A DNA stretch of 64,000 nt, taken from positions 62,001-126,000 of the forward strand of contig PBLA01000018.1 in the NCBI GenBank assembly GCA_002722245.1. Direction: 5' to 3'. A program made the position numbers and the translations under genes. Every line of letters begins with the position of its first letter. Position 1 is the stretch's first letter. Positions 54,829 to 63,837 of this stretch are shown here, piece after piece. Under the pieces are notes generated by a model. It was not told where the DNA came from and did no database searches. It saw nothing but the letters and a program-made list of their open reading frames with translations. The DNA comes from Flavobacteriales bacterium. GTDB lineage: Bacteria; Bacteroidota; Bacteroidia; Flavobacteriales_C; GCA-002722245.

Positions 54829-55785
54829 ATGTCTGTACTAGTATATATTGAACATACCAATGGAATTATCAAAAAAAACGCTTTAGAAGCTGCATCTTAT
54901 GCCGTAGCCTACGCAGAAAAAACAAATGGCTCAGCTTTGGGCGTTACAATTGGTAATGTCTCAGAAAGTGAAATCAAAAAACTTGGAAATGTTGGATTAG
55001 AAAAAGTGTTTAACGTAGGTGGACATGATTATTTAAACCATCAAAAAGTTGCCGCTATAATGGCGGATGTGGCACAAAAGAATAACTCCACCACTTACAT
55101 ATTTTCAGGTTCTTCTGAAGGGAAAGGCGCGGGACCTAGACTGGCTGTAAAAATGGGCGCTGGTATTGTAAGTGAAGTTATTGAGGTTCCCTCTTCAACA
55201 TCTCCTATCACATTGGTAAAAAAAGCTTTTTCAGGGAAAGGATATGCCAATATTCAGTTAAATCATGAGAAAAACGTGATTGTTTTATCCACAAATGCTT
55301 TTGGTGTTCATGAAAAGTCTGTTGATGTACACATTGAAAACATTTCCTCTGAGGGAAATGACACATCACTTACTCATCAATCATTTGATAGAGATACAAA
55401 AGGAATATCTCTTCCTGATGCCGAATTAGTCGTTTCAGCAGGTAGAGGATTAAAAGGTGCTGAAAACTGGGGTATGATTGAAGAACTTGCGGAAACACTT
55501 GGTGCTGCTACAGCATGTTCAAAACCTGTCTCTGATATTGGCTGGCGAGGCCATCATGAACATGTAGGTCAAACCGGTATAGCTATTTCTCCTAATCTTT
55601 ACATAGCCATTGGAATTTCAGGAGCTATTCAACATTTGGCTGGAGTAAGTTCATCAAAAACAATTGTAGTCATTAACATCGATCCTGAGGCTCCTTTTTT
55701 CAAGGCCGCTGATTATGGTATTATTGGTGATGCTTTTGAAGTTGTTCCGAAATTAAATGCTGCTATTAAAGCTATAAAAGGATAA
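54829..55785 (+). CDS. etfA: electron transfer flavoprotein alpha subunit
   Basis: The 318-aa protein is ETF alpha. The N-terminal half is a Rossmann-like domain with YIFSGSSEGKGAGPRLAVK; the C-terminal FAD domain has VVSAGRGLKGAENWGMIEELAETLGAATACSKPVSD, GQTGIAISPNLYIAIGISGAIQHLAG and IVVINIDPEAPFFKAADYGIIGDAFEVVP, all strongly conserved. It binds FAD and pairs with EtfB. Length is normal for the family. Confidence 0.96.
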   Translation: MSVLVYIEHTNGIIKKNALEAASYAVAYAEKTNGSALGVTIGNVSESEIKKLGNVGLEKVFNVGGHDYLNHQKVAAIMADVAQKNNSTTYIFSGSSEGKGAGPRLAVKMGAGIVSEVIEVPSSTSPITLVKKAFSGKGYANIQLNHEKNVIVLSTNAFGVHEKSVDVHIENISSEGNDTSLTHQSFDRDTKGISLPDAELVVSAGRGLKGAENWGMIEELAETLGAATACSKPVSDIGWRGHHEHVGQTGIAISPNLYIAIGISGAIQHLAGVSSSKTIVVINIDPEAPFFKAADYGIIGDAFEVVPKLNAAIKAIKG

Positions 55786-55860
55786 TGTTAATATCGCCTC
55801 ATGATAATTTTTGTTATTCGTTGGGGCTTTTTGTATTCTTGCACTTCCTAAAGAGGACAA

Positions 55861-56472
55861 ATGAATAAAATTGGATTAGAAATAATTGGATTATCGTATA
55901 GTCAAACACAATCAGGAGCTTATGCACTTGTGCTAGGTGAAAAAGCAGGTATACGTAGATTACCTATTATTATTGGTGGTTTTGAAGCGCAAGCAATAGC
56001 GATAGAACTTGAAAATATGACTCCAAGCCGTCCGCTTACTCATGATTTATTTAAAACATTTGCATACACATTTGAAATTAAAATTAAAGAAGTAATTATC
56101 TATAATTTGGTGGAAGGTATATTCTTTGCTAAACTGATTTGTAATCAGAATGGAAAAGAAGTAGAAATTGATGCTCGAACCTCAGATGCAATTGCCTTGG
56201 CAGTCCGATTTAATTGCCCTGTGTATACATTTGAATTTATTCTTTCTTCAGCAGGTATTATTTTAGATGAAGATTCTGATGAATTGGATTTGGATGGTGG
56301 AGATATTCCAGATGAAGATGAATTAGCGGAAATGGTAGAGGACCGCTCTTCCGATATTTCAAAAAAATCTGATGCTGAGCTTGAGGAGCTTTTACATGAA
56401 GCTATAAAACAAGAGGATTATGAAAGAGCTTCAATTATACGTGACGAAATTAATAAACGTCAGGCAAATTAA
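55861..56472 (+). CDS. bifunctional nuclease family protein (DUF151) with UvrB/C motif
   Basis: The 203-aa protein has a DUF151/bifunctional nuclease domain (about 1-135: EIIGLSYSQTQSGAYALVLGEK, RRLPIIIGGFEAQAIAIELE, RPLTHDLF and DARTSDAIALAVRFNCPVY) and an acidic linker, then a C-terminal UVR motif (about 170-200: ELEELLHEAIKQEDYERASIIRDEINKR). Plant and bacterial relatives show DNase and RNase activity, but the cellular role is not settled. It is a single-gene unit in the plus direction. Confidence 0.9.
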   Translation: MNKIGLEIIGLSYSQTQSGAYALVLGEKAGIRRLPIIIGGFEAQAIAIELENMTPSRPLTHDLFKTFAYTFEIKIKEVIIYNLVEGIFFAKLICNQNGKEVEIDARTSDAIALAVRFNCPVYTFEFILSSAGIILDEDSDELDLDGGDIPDEDELAEMVEDRSSDISKKSDAELEELLHEAIKQEDYERASIIRDEINKRQAN

Positions 56473-56598
56473 TCTTGCAAAGTTCTAAACGCTGGATGGA
56501 TTTATTGAGCACGCTTATTAACACCTGTTCATTACTTCGTACAATAAATCTTTATTTACCCATCAAATTTTAAGAAATTTAAGGCCTAACCCCTTTTT

Positions 56599-57393
56599 AT
56601 GAAACAATATTTGGATTTAATGCAGCATGTCTTGGACAATGGTGTAGAAAAAAGTGATCGAACAGGTACAGGAACAAAAAGCGTCTTTGGATATCAAATG
56701 CGTTTTGATTTAAGTAAAGGGTTTCCGCTAGTTACCACAAAAAAATGTCATTTACGTTCAATTATTCATGAACTTTTATGGTTCATTAAAGGTGATACCA
56801 ATATAAAATACCTCAAAGAAAATGGTGTAAGCATTTGGGACGAATGGGCTGATCAAGAAGGAAACCTTGGTCCTGTTTATGGTTATCAATGGAGAAGTTG
56901 GCCAGCAGCATCTGGCAAAAATATTGATCAGATCACAGACTTAATTCATCAAATTAAAAACAATCCCGACTCAAGAAGACTCATTGTTAGTGCGTGGAAT
57001 GTAGGAGAAATTGAAAATATGGCCCTACCTCCTTGTCATGCTTTTTTTCAATTTTATGTTGCTAATGGAAAATTAAGTTGTCAACTTTATCAGCGAAGTG
57101 CCGATATATTTTTGGGGGTTCCATTCAACATCGCCTCCTACGCTCTAATGACAATGATGATAGCCCAAGTATGTGATTTGCAGCTTGGTGATTTTGTTCA
57201 CACATTTGGTGATGCACACATATACTCCAACCATTATGAACAAGCAAATCTTCAATTATCAAGAACTCCCAAATCACTTCCTACTCTAACTATAAACCCT
57301 GACGTTAAAGATATCTTTGACTTTACGTTTGAAGATTTTGAATTAATTAACTACGACCCACATCCACATATTAAAGCACCTGTAGCAATTTAA
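56599..57393 (+). CDS. thyA: thymidylate synthase
   Basis: The 264-aa enzyme converts dUMP to dTMP using methylenetetrahydrofolate. Length and sequence match E. coli ThyA, with catalytic Cys146 in [16 protein letters not shown] at 21-26, the dUMP-binding Arg in [17 protein letters not shown] and the C-terminal [12 protein letters not shown]. It starts 4 bases-scale before folA, which recycles its dihydrofolate product, forming the classical thyA-folA operon. Confidence 0.97.
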   Translation: MKQYLDLMQHVLDNGVEKSDRTGTGTKSVFGYQMRFDLSKGFPLVTTKKCHLRSIIHELLWFIKGDTNIKYLKENGVSIWDEWADQEGNLGPVYGYQWRSWPAASGKNIDQITDLIHQIKNNPDSRRLIVSAWNVGEIENMALPPCHAFFQFYVANGKLSCQLYQRSADIFLGVPFNIASYALMTMMIAQVCDLQLGDFVHTFGDAHIYSNHYEQANLQLSRTPKSLPTLTINPDVKDIFDFTFEDFELINYDPHPHIKAPVAI

Positions 57394-57396
57394 ATA

Positions 57397-57918
57397 ATGG
57401 AAGTCATTATAATAGTAGCCGTATCGAAGCATAACAATGGTATTGGCAAAAACAATGACCTGCTTTGGCACCTGCCTGCAGACATGAAGTTTTTCAAAGA
57501 ACAAACCACGGGATACCCCGTTATAACTGGTAGAAAAAACTATGAATCAATCCCAGAAAAGTTCCGTCCATTACCTAAAAGAGAAAACATTATAATTACC
57601 CGTCAAGAAATTGATTATCCGAATGCAGAAGTGTGTGGATCAATTGAAGAGGCACTCAATCTGGCGGCTTCGTACAAAAAAGAGAAAATTTTCGTGATTG
57701 GTGGCGGTGAAATTTATAAACAATTTCTAGACAAAGATTTAATCGATCGTGTAATGATCACTTGGGTAGATGCTAAACTGGAAGCAGATGTTTTCTTTCC
57801 CAAACTAAACTCGAATTGGGAATTATGTAAACAATCCCAATACAATCCTGATGAAAAAAATCAATATGAATTCACATTTAGTGAATATAAAAAAAGACAG
57901 ACAACTATAGATCAATAA
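57397..57918 (+). CDS. folA: dihydrofolate reductase
   Basis: The 173-aa enzyme reduces dihydrofolate to tetrahydrofolate with NADPH. Conserved parts are AVSKHNNGIGKNNDLLWHLPADM with the catalytic Asp29, the NADPH-binding GRKNYESIP segment, IITRQ and FVIGGGEIYKQFL. It starts 3 bases after the thyA stop, so the two are co-translated; the product of ThyA is its substrate. Trimethoprim-type inhibitors would be expected to act on this enzyme class. Confidence 0.96.
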   Translation: MEVIIIVAVSKHNNGIGKNNDLLWHLPADMKFFKEQTTGYPVITGRKNYESIPEKFRPLPKRENIIITRQEIDYPNAEVCGSIEEALNLAASYKKEKIFVIGGGEIYKQFLDKDLIDRVMITWVDAKLEADVFFPKLNSNWELCKQSQYNPDEKNQYEFTFSEYKKRQTTIDQ

Positions 57919-57932
57919 CTTACGTCTTAAGA

Positions 57933-58724
57933 ATGATGAAAAGATTTAGTTTATTCCTATTGATGACGCTACTCGTGCTAAGTTGCGTAAAAAAAAATAC
58001 AGAAATACATACGCGTTCTGCCTCTGAAGCTGCACTTGCAGAAAAACTCACCTTAGATATTATAAAACAAATATTATCGATCGCACCAGATTTTGTTGTT
58101 AATCAAGGATATTCAGGAGAATTAGATATCGCAGTACTCTCAAACCCTGAAATTACTAACAATAATTACCCAAAAACCGTTTCAATTAACTACGGCTCTG
58201 GCTCCATTGGTAACTTAGGAAAAACACGATCAGGAATTATTAGCTTCACCATTGCAAATGGTGATGTTAAATTACAAGATCTTAATGTCACGTTCGATGA
58301 CTATCAATTTGATGGTTCAACAATATTTGGATCAATATTATACCAATATGACTCTATAACAAAAGGCTATAACGGTCATTACCATGATGATGGAATTTCA
58401 ATTGTGAATCCAAATGGAACCATGACAATGAAAGGAGAATTTTCCATGAAAAAAACCTCTACTTCAGGAACAACCTCAATAGCGGATGATGAATTCAACT
58501 TCAGTTGCAACACGACAGGTATTGATTTCTCACAAACTAGTTTTACCCATATCACAGCAACCGAACATAAAATCAAATTCAATTGTGCTGAATTCATTAC
58601 ATCAGGAACGTCAAATGTAACACCTAATGAAAAAGACGAACAAACGGTTGACTTTGGAGGAGGAAACTGTGATGCACAAGGAACGATAAGCGCTGATGGC
58701 GAAAAAAAGAATTTTTCTTTTTAA
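57933..58724 (+). CDS. lipoprotein of unknown function (263 aa)
   Basis: The protein has a lipoprotein signal with lipobox VLSC (Cys18) followed by a Ser/Thr/Asn/Gly-rich, beta-rich mature part (VSINYGSGSIG, KTRSGIISFTIANGDVKLQDLNVTF, DFGGGNCDAQGTISADG). The strand pattern looks like the repetitive antiparallel sheets of LolA/AsmA-type or other lipid-facing folds, but no family is recognised. It begins 14 bases after folA, so it may be transcribed with it without sharing its function. ATG starts at 57933 and 57936 are equivalent. Confidence 0.62.
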   Translation: MMKRFSLFLLMTLLVLSCVKKNTEIHTRSASEAALAEKLTLDIIKQILSIAPDFVVNQGYSGELDIAVLSNPEITNNNYPKTVSINYGSGSIGNLGKTRSGIISFTIANGDVKLQDLNVTFDDYQFDGSTIFGSILYQYDSITKGYNGHYHDDGISIVNPNGTMTMKGEFSMKKTSTSGTTSIADDEFNFSCNTTGIDFSQTSFTHITATEHKIKFNCAEFITSGTSNVTPNEKDEQTVDFGGGNCDAQGTISADGEKKNFSF

Positions 58725-58732
58725 GGGATAAA

Positions 58733-61195
58733 CTATTGAGGATCAACATCAACAATAACTCGGACAGTTTTAAAAGCAGAATCCTTTTTAAAAATATTTA
58801 TCCAATGCTGAATAACCAATTTAATACGATGTATGGAGGTTGATTTTTCAGCCTTAATCATCATTTTTTTGTGGTAAAAATTATTTATTCGAGCTATACT
58901 AGGATATTCTGGACCGAGCACTTTTTCCTTTCCAATATCGTTCCTTAAATTCATTGCGAAACCATCACAACACGCATCTAAAACATTTCGATCTTTATGT
59001 CGAAATGTTAACGCAATCAAACGATAAAAGGGGGGATAAGAAAAATTACGCCTATTGATAATTTCACTGGTGTACATATTTAAATAGTCATTTGCCATCA
59101 CATCACGAATAGTATTATGATGCGGATTATGACTTTGTATAATCACTTTCCCTCTTTTCACTTTACGACCAGCTCTTCCAGATACTTGCGCCATTAGTTG
59201 ATAAGCCCGTTCGAATGCTCTGAAATCAGGATAATAAAGCATTTGATCAGCATTTAACACACCAACCAAGCTCACATTGTCAAAATCCAACCCTTTTGTC
59301 ACCATTTGAGTTCCCACCAAAATATCAATTTCCTTTTCTTCAAATTGAGTAATGAGATTTTGATAAGCATGCTTTCCCCGAGTTGTATCCAAATCCATTC
59401 GGGCTACTCGTGCCTTCGGGAAAATATTTTTCACTTCCTCTTCTATCTTCTCTGTTCCAAATCCCCTCATATCAGTATCAACACTTCCGCATGCAGCACA
59501 TGTTAATGGTACCTTTTCCACATATCCACAATAATGACACCTCAATAAATCTGAATGTTTATGATATGTTAAACTTACGTCACATCGCTTACATTGTTGA
59601 ACGTGGCCACATGTAAAACAGGTTAGCATAGGTGCAAAACCTCGTCTATTCTGGAATAAAATAATTTGTTCTCCCGATTCAATAGCCTCATCCATTTTTC
59701 CCTTAAGCAACTCGGTAAATAAGGAAGTCATTTTCTTTTTTTTCTTATCGGTCTGAAGATCTCCACATTGAACTTCAGGCAATTGAAGTCCCCCATACCG
59801 CTTTTTCAATTCTACTAAACCATATTTACCTTGTTTTGCATTAAAATAAGACTCAACAGATGGTGTTGCGCTTCCTAAAAGAACCTTTGCTTGATGAAAT
59901 TTAGCGAGAACAAGAGATAAATCTCTCCCGTGATAACGCGGAGCAGGGTCAAATTGTTTAAAAGTGTTTTCATGTTCCTCATCAACAATCACTAATCCTA
60001 AATTGGAAAAAGGAAGGAATAAAGCAGAGCGCGCACCAAGTATAACTTTATATTTAGAAGACGACTTTAGTAATTCATTCCAAAGTTCAACACGCTCATT
60101 AAGGTTAAACTTAGAATGATAAACACCCACTGCATCTCCAAAAATACGTTGAAGTCGGACAATTATTTGAGTTGTAAGTGCAATTTCAGGCAAAAGATAG
60201 AGTACTTGTTCCCCTTTATCAATGGTTTCTTGAATTAAGCGAATATACACCTCTGTTTTACCACTACCTGTTACCCCATGAAATAGCACGGCTTCTTTTT
60301 CTAGAAATTGCTCCTTTATCAATTCAAATGCATGATGTTGATCTGCACTTAAATTAGGTAATTCTTGAACTTCTCCTGTGTAAGCTTTTAATCGATTTAC
60401 AGATTCATCAAAAAGATCAAAAACTCCTTTATTGACCAAACCATTTATCACCGATGAACTAGATGCAAATTTTTTTATTAATCGACTCCTACGAATTTTA
60501 AAACTATCGAAATCAAACCCCTTTTCTCCTATGATTTGCAAAAGTAAATCCTCTTGTTTAGGCGCATTTTTAACCAAAAGAAAAGCATTATTCAAAGAAG
60601 TTAAATTAGGGAAGTTTTTATGATTAATCTTTACAAAAGTGTCAACCTTTGGAGCGTATTTTTCTTTGACCTCCTCCTCCAAGATAATGACACCTTTTTC
60701 GTAAAGAGATTTAATTATCTTATGGACATTTCTTATACCAAGAATATTGGATATATCATTAATGGAAAGAACCGGTTGTATTTGCAGCGCCTCCGCAATT
60801 AAGAATTCCTGATCCTTCAAACTAGAATAATCAATAATTGATTCTTGATCGAGTAAAACTTTTGTCTCATTTACCAATTTAAAACCAGAAGGCAATGCAG
60901 CATTCATAACCTCACCGGGGCCGCACATGTAGTACGCGCTTATCCAATCCCATAATTTTAGTTGATTTTGATTCACAATCGGAAATTCATCCAAAACAAA
61001 CTCTATGGATTTGGCTTGATGCTCCTTCGGCGGTTGGTGGTGAATCTTATGAATAATTGCCGTGTAAAACTTCGACCTCCCTAACTTCACAACAACACGT
61101 TTCCCAACAACAAGTTCAGAAACAAATTCTTCCTCTACATAATAAGTGAATAAATTGGAGAGTGGTACAGGGACAATTACATCAACAAAAACCAT
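58733..61195 (-). CDS. priA: primosomal protein N', replication restart helicase
   Basis: From the ATG at 61195 the protein is about 820 aa; a TTG at 61231 would add 12 residues (MIYFPFKIDIGV) but overlap pfkA, so the ATG, 16 bases after the pfkA stop, is preferred. It has the N-terminal 3'-DNA-binding domain, Walker A GVTGSGKTEVY, DEEH in VDEEHENTFKQ, the zinc-binding region with four CxxC pairs (CFTCGH, CKRCDV, CHYCG, CAACG) and late SF2 helicase motifs (QMVTKGLDF, QVSGRAGRK). It reloads the replisome at stalled forks. Confidence 0.96.
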   Translation of the reverse strand: MVFVDVIVPVPLSNLFTYYVEEEFVSELVVGKRVVVKLGRSKFYTAIIHKIHHQPPKEHQAKSIEFVLDEFPIVNQNQLKLWDWISAYYMCGPGEVMNAALPSGFKLVNETKVLLDQESIIDYSSLKDQEFLIAEALQIQPVLSINDISNILGIRNVHKIIKSLYEKGVIILEEEVKEKYAPKVDTFVKINHKNFPNLTSLNNAFLLVKNAPKQEDLLLQIIGEKGFDFDSFKIRRSRLIKKFASSSSVINGLVNKGVFDLFDESVNRLKAYTGEVQELPNLSADQHHAFELIKEQFLEKEAVLFHGVTGSGKTEVYIRLIQETIDKGEQVLYLLPEIALTTQIIVRLQRIFGDAVGVYHSKFNLNERVELWNELLKSSSKYKVILGARSALFLPFSNLGLVIVDEEHENTFKQFDPAPRYHGRDLSLVLAKFHQAKVLLGSATPSVESYFNAKQGKYGLVELKKRYGGLQLPEVQCGDLQTDKKKKKMTSLFTELLKGKMDEAIESGEQIILFQNRRGFAPMLTCFTCGHVQQCKRCDVSLTYHKHSDLLRCHYCGYVEKVPLTCAACGSVDTDMRGFGTEKIEEEVKNIFPKARVARMDLDTTRGKHAYQNLITQFEEKEIDILVGTQMVTKGLDFDNVSLVGVLNADQMLYYPDFRAFERAYQLMAQVSGRAGRKVKRGKVIIQSHNPHHNTIRDVMANDYLNMYTSEIINRRNFSYPPFYRLIALTFRHKDRNVLDACCDGFAMNLRNDIGKEKVLGPEYPSIARINNFYHKKMMIKAEKSTSIHRIKLVIQHWINIFKKDSAFKTVRVIVDVDPQ

Positions 61196-61211
61196 CACTC
61201 CAATATCAATT

Positions 61212-62186
61212 TTAAATGGAAAGTATATCAATCATTTGCAAGAGATTTTGATTGATTTTTTCTTGATTTTTAATGGCTTTGGTAAAAGGTGTATAACAAA
61301 TATCATCATTCACAATTCCAATCATCTCGCCTTTTCTTCCATCCATCAAACTCTTTACAGCTTCCACCCCCATTTGACTTGCTCTTACTCGCTCCATACA
61401 AGTGGGGCTTCCTCCTCTTTGAATATGACCTAGTACAACAACTCGAATATCGTATCCAGGACATTTTTCTTTCAACACATCACCCACTGATTGCGCATTC
61501 CCCTCTTTTGCTCCTTCGGCAACAATAACGATATTACTTAATTTCTTTCTCTTGTGTTCAGAATTCATTCTCCTTATAAGTGGCTCCAATCTGTCCTCTT
61601 CACTTTCAGGATAGAGAATTGCTTCAGCACCACAGCCGATCCCTGCCCTCAAAGCGATAAAACCCGCATCTTTACCCATCACCTCTACCACAAACAAACG
61701 GTTGTGAGAGTCCGCAGTATCTCTAATTTTATCCACCGCATCAATAACTGTATTTAAGGCAGTATCATACCCTATGGTGTAATCCGTCCCTACGAGATCA
61801 TTATCAATTGTACCCGGTAAACCAACTATTGGAAAATCAAATTCAGAATTGAACACATTGGCACCTGTGAACGTTCCATCACCTCCAATCACCACCAACC
61901 CCTCAATTTTCTCGTTCATTAAATTAGTGTAGGCCTTTTGTCTTCCTTCAAACGACATAAACCCCTTGCTTCGCATACTCTTTAAAACAGTCCCTCCTCT
62001 TTGTAGAATATTTGCCACTGAACCAGGGACTAAATATTCGAATTCCCCCTCAATTAAACCATCATATCCCCTTTGGATACCCACAACCTCAATTCCATGA
62101 AAAGCAGCCGTTCTTACTACAGCTCTTACCGCAGCGTTCATACCAGGTGAATCTCCTCCCGATGTTAAAACTCCAAGTTTCTTCAT
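61212..62186 (-). CDS. pfkA: ATP-dependent 6-phosphofructokinase
   Basis: The 324-aa enzyme phosphorylates fructose 6-phosphate in glycolysis. Motifs: ATP-binding GVLTSGGDSPGMNAAVR (residues 5-21), GGDGTFTGA, GTIDNDLVGTDYTIGYDTA with the catalytic Asp, and the PESEED, GHIQRGGSPT segments. The Gly at the position before TIDND (GTIDND, not KTIDND) indicates ATP rather than pyrophosphate as donor. It is followed closely by priA. A TACATTTG box lies 41 bases upstream. Confidence 0.96.
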   Translation of the reverse strand: MKKLGVLTSGGDSPGMNAAVRAVVRTAAFHGIEVVGIQRGYDGLIEGEFEYLVPGSVANILQRGGTVLKSMRSKGFMSFEGRQKAYTNLMNEKIEGLVVIGGDGTFTGANVFNSEFDFPIVGLPGTIDNDLVGTDYTIGYDTALNTVIDAVDKIRDTADSHNRLFVVEVMGKDAGFIALRAGIGCGAEAILYPESEEDRLEPLIRRMNSEHKRKKLSNIVIVAEGAKEGNAQSVGDVLKEKCPGYDIRVVVLGHIQRGGSPTCMERVRASQMGVEAVKSLMDGRKGEMIGIVNDDICYTPFTKAIKNQEKINQNLLQMIDILSI

Positions 62187-62226
62187 AATTTAAATCCCGT
62201 TTATATCTTTCTTGTTCGGTAGCAGG

Positions 62227-62234
62227 CAAATGTA
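62227..62234 (-). promoter_or_regulatory. candidate -7 box for pfkA-priA
   Basis: TACATTTG on the minus strand matches TAnnTTTG, about 40 bases upstream of the pfkA ATG. No clear -33 TTG is visible. Confidence 0.4.
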
Positions 62235-62383
62235 AATAATCTAATTAAATATCAGAATAACTTATTCATTTTAACACCCGTTTTTCAATCAAAATTTGAC
62301 ACCAAATTATTAGCTATTGTTCATGGATTAATAAAAAATATTCTATATTTACCCCTCTAATAGTAAGAATATTTTCAAGCTGT

Positions 62384-63307
62384 ATGAAAAGTATGAAAAG
62401 CATCATCAAAGGTTTCGGTATATTGGCTGCCGGTTCATTTTTATTAACCGCTTGTCCTAGCCCAGATCAACCGCAGGATGACATTCAAATTGAAACGCCT
62501 CCCAAAACTCAAAATACTGACACTGTTAAAGTTCTTCCTGTGACAAAAGTAGACGGAGCCATGTTTAGTATTCCTTCTCCTATCCAGCTAGGAAGAGTTA
62601 TTCAAAAATCGGGTGCCCCATATAATCAAGATATCTTAAATGATCCTACTGCTTCAGAAGGATATATTGATTTAGCTTCTCAGTCTCTTAACCTAGGAAT
62701 ATATGGAGCAGATCTAGGATATTGTGCTTTGTACGATAAGCAACAGGAGTCATTAGGCTTCATGAAATCTGCTCAAAAGCTTAGCGATGTTTTAGGAATT
62801 TCAGATGCCTTTGATGTTGAAACAATAAAAGCCATTCAAAGGAATCTTGACAACAAAGATTCGTTACTTTACCTCATTTCCAATTCATACAGAAAGGCGG
62901 ATGATTATTTACAAACCAGTGATCGAAAGCAGATCGGTGCACTTGTAATTGTTGGTGGATGGATAGAAAGTTTACATTTCGCTGGAATTCTAGGAAAAGG
63001 AAACAAAAGCGCGGACGTCGTTGAAATGATTGGAATGCAAAAACATACCATAAACACCATTCTTGATAAGATGTTGGAACGGTATATTGTTGAGCCCGGT
63101 GTAGAAGAAATATATAATGATTTAGATGAAATCCGTATGGTATTTGAGAAAGTAAATATTAAATACGAATATGTTGCTCCTGTAACTGATAAGGAAAAGA
63201 AAACAACCACTCTAAAATCAAAAACCACCGTGGAGATTTCAGATGAAGTATTCAATGAGATTGTAGAAAAAATAGAGGTGTTTAGAACAAAAGTAACTAA
63301 AGTTTAA
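62384..63307 (+). CDS. lipoprotein of unknown function (307 aa)
   Basis: The protein has a lipoprotein signal with lipobox LLTAC (Cys24) and a Pro/Asp/Gln-rich linker, then a mainly helical domain of about 230 residues (SEGYIDLASQSLNLGIYGADLGYCALYDKQ region) and a Lys/Thr-rich C-terminal part. No family is named with confidence. ATG at 62384 or 62393 are both possible. It is followed by a small exported protein (20-base gap) and a larger truncated gene, probably one plus-strand unit. Confidence 0.65.
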   Translation: MKSMKSIIKGFGILAAGSFLLTACPSPDQPQDDIQIETPPKTQNTDTVKVLPVTKVDGAMFSIPSPIQLGRVIQKSGAPYNQDILNDPTASEGYIDLASQSLNLGIYGADLGYCALYDKQQESLGFMKSAQKLSDVLGISDAFDVETIKAIQRNLDNKDSLLYLISNSYRKADDYLQTSDRKQIGALVIVGGWIESLHFAGILGKGNKSADVVEMIGMQKHTINTILDKMLERYIVEPGVEEIYNDLDEIRMVFEKVNIKYEYVAPVTDKEKKTTTLKSKTTVEISDEVFNEIVEKIEVFRTKVTKV

Positions 63308-63327
63308 GAGTAGAAAACAGGTAGAAT

Positions 63328-63747
63328 ATGAAAAAAATATTTTTCTCATTAATATGCATATACAGTGCTTTATCCTTTAAAGCCAATGCCCAATGCGATA
63401 CAGTTGCAAACTATTGTCACAAGAACAATTTCACTGTTGATTATGTATCTGACGGACAAAACTATCGAGCATTCCTCTATGGTGACCAAGAAGCTGAGTT
63501 TGAAACAACATTTTTTGGAGGAGTTACTTACAGAGCAGCAGCTTGCTCAGGATTTGAACAAGGAAACATCTTATTTTCAGTGAAAGATGAAAATAACAAC
63601 GTACTTTTTGACAATATAGAACATGCGAACGCACCGTATTGGGACTTTCAAGTAGAAAATACAGTTACTGTTAAAATTAGCGCCAAGTTGGATGCGTTGG
63701 AATCCCCTTCAGGTTGTGCTACCATTTTAATTGGATTTAAGCAATAA
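63328..63747 (+). CDS. small exported protein of unknown function (139 aa)
   Basis: The protein has a signal peptide (cleavage near KANAQ) and four cysteines in the mature part (CDT, NYCHKN, ACSGFE, GCAT), which could form two disulfides in the periplasm. The rest is beta-rich with Phe/Tyr strands (GDQEAEFETTFFGGVTY, APYWDFQVENTVTVKIS), compatible with a small jelly-roll or Ig-like fold. No family was recognised. It follows the 307-aa lipoprotein gene by 20 bases and is closed by a strong terminator. Confidence 0.62.
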   Translation: MKKIFFSLICIYSALSFKANAQCDTVANYCHKNNFTVDYVSDGQNYRAFLYGDQEAEFETTFFGGVTYRAAACSGFEQGNILFSVKDENNNVLFDNIEHANAPYWDFQVENTVTVKISAKLDALESPSGCATILIGFKQ

Positions 63748-63767
63748 ACGTCAAGCATTGAATAAAG

Positions 63768-63803
63768 AAAGGCATTGTTTTTTACTAAAACAATGCCTTT
63801 TTA
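63768..63803 (+). terminator. rho-independent terminator after the small exported protein
   Basis: A 14-bp stem AAAGGCATTGTTTT / AAAACAATGCCTTT (63768-63781 and 63787-63800, loop of five) is followed by TT and an AT-rich stretch. It closes the lipoprotein plus small-protein unit before the next gene. Confidence 0.88.
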
Positions 63804-63837
63804 GTATATTGTAGTTTCTTTACTTGAGGACTAAAGT

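Noticed and set aside
61196..61231. TTG start of PriA overlapping pfkA
   Set aside because: PriA proteins usually start close to the VDVIVPVPLSN segment, which the ATG at 61195 provides; the extra residues are the reverse reading of the pfkA end.
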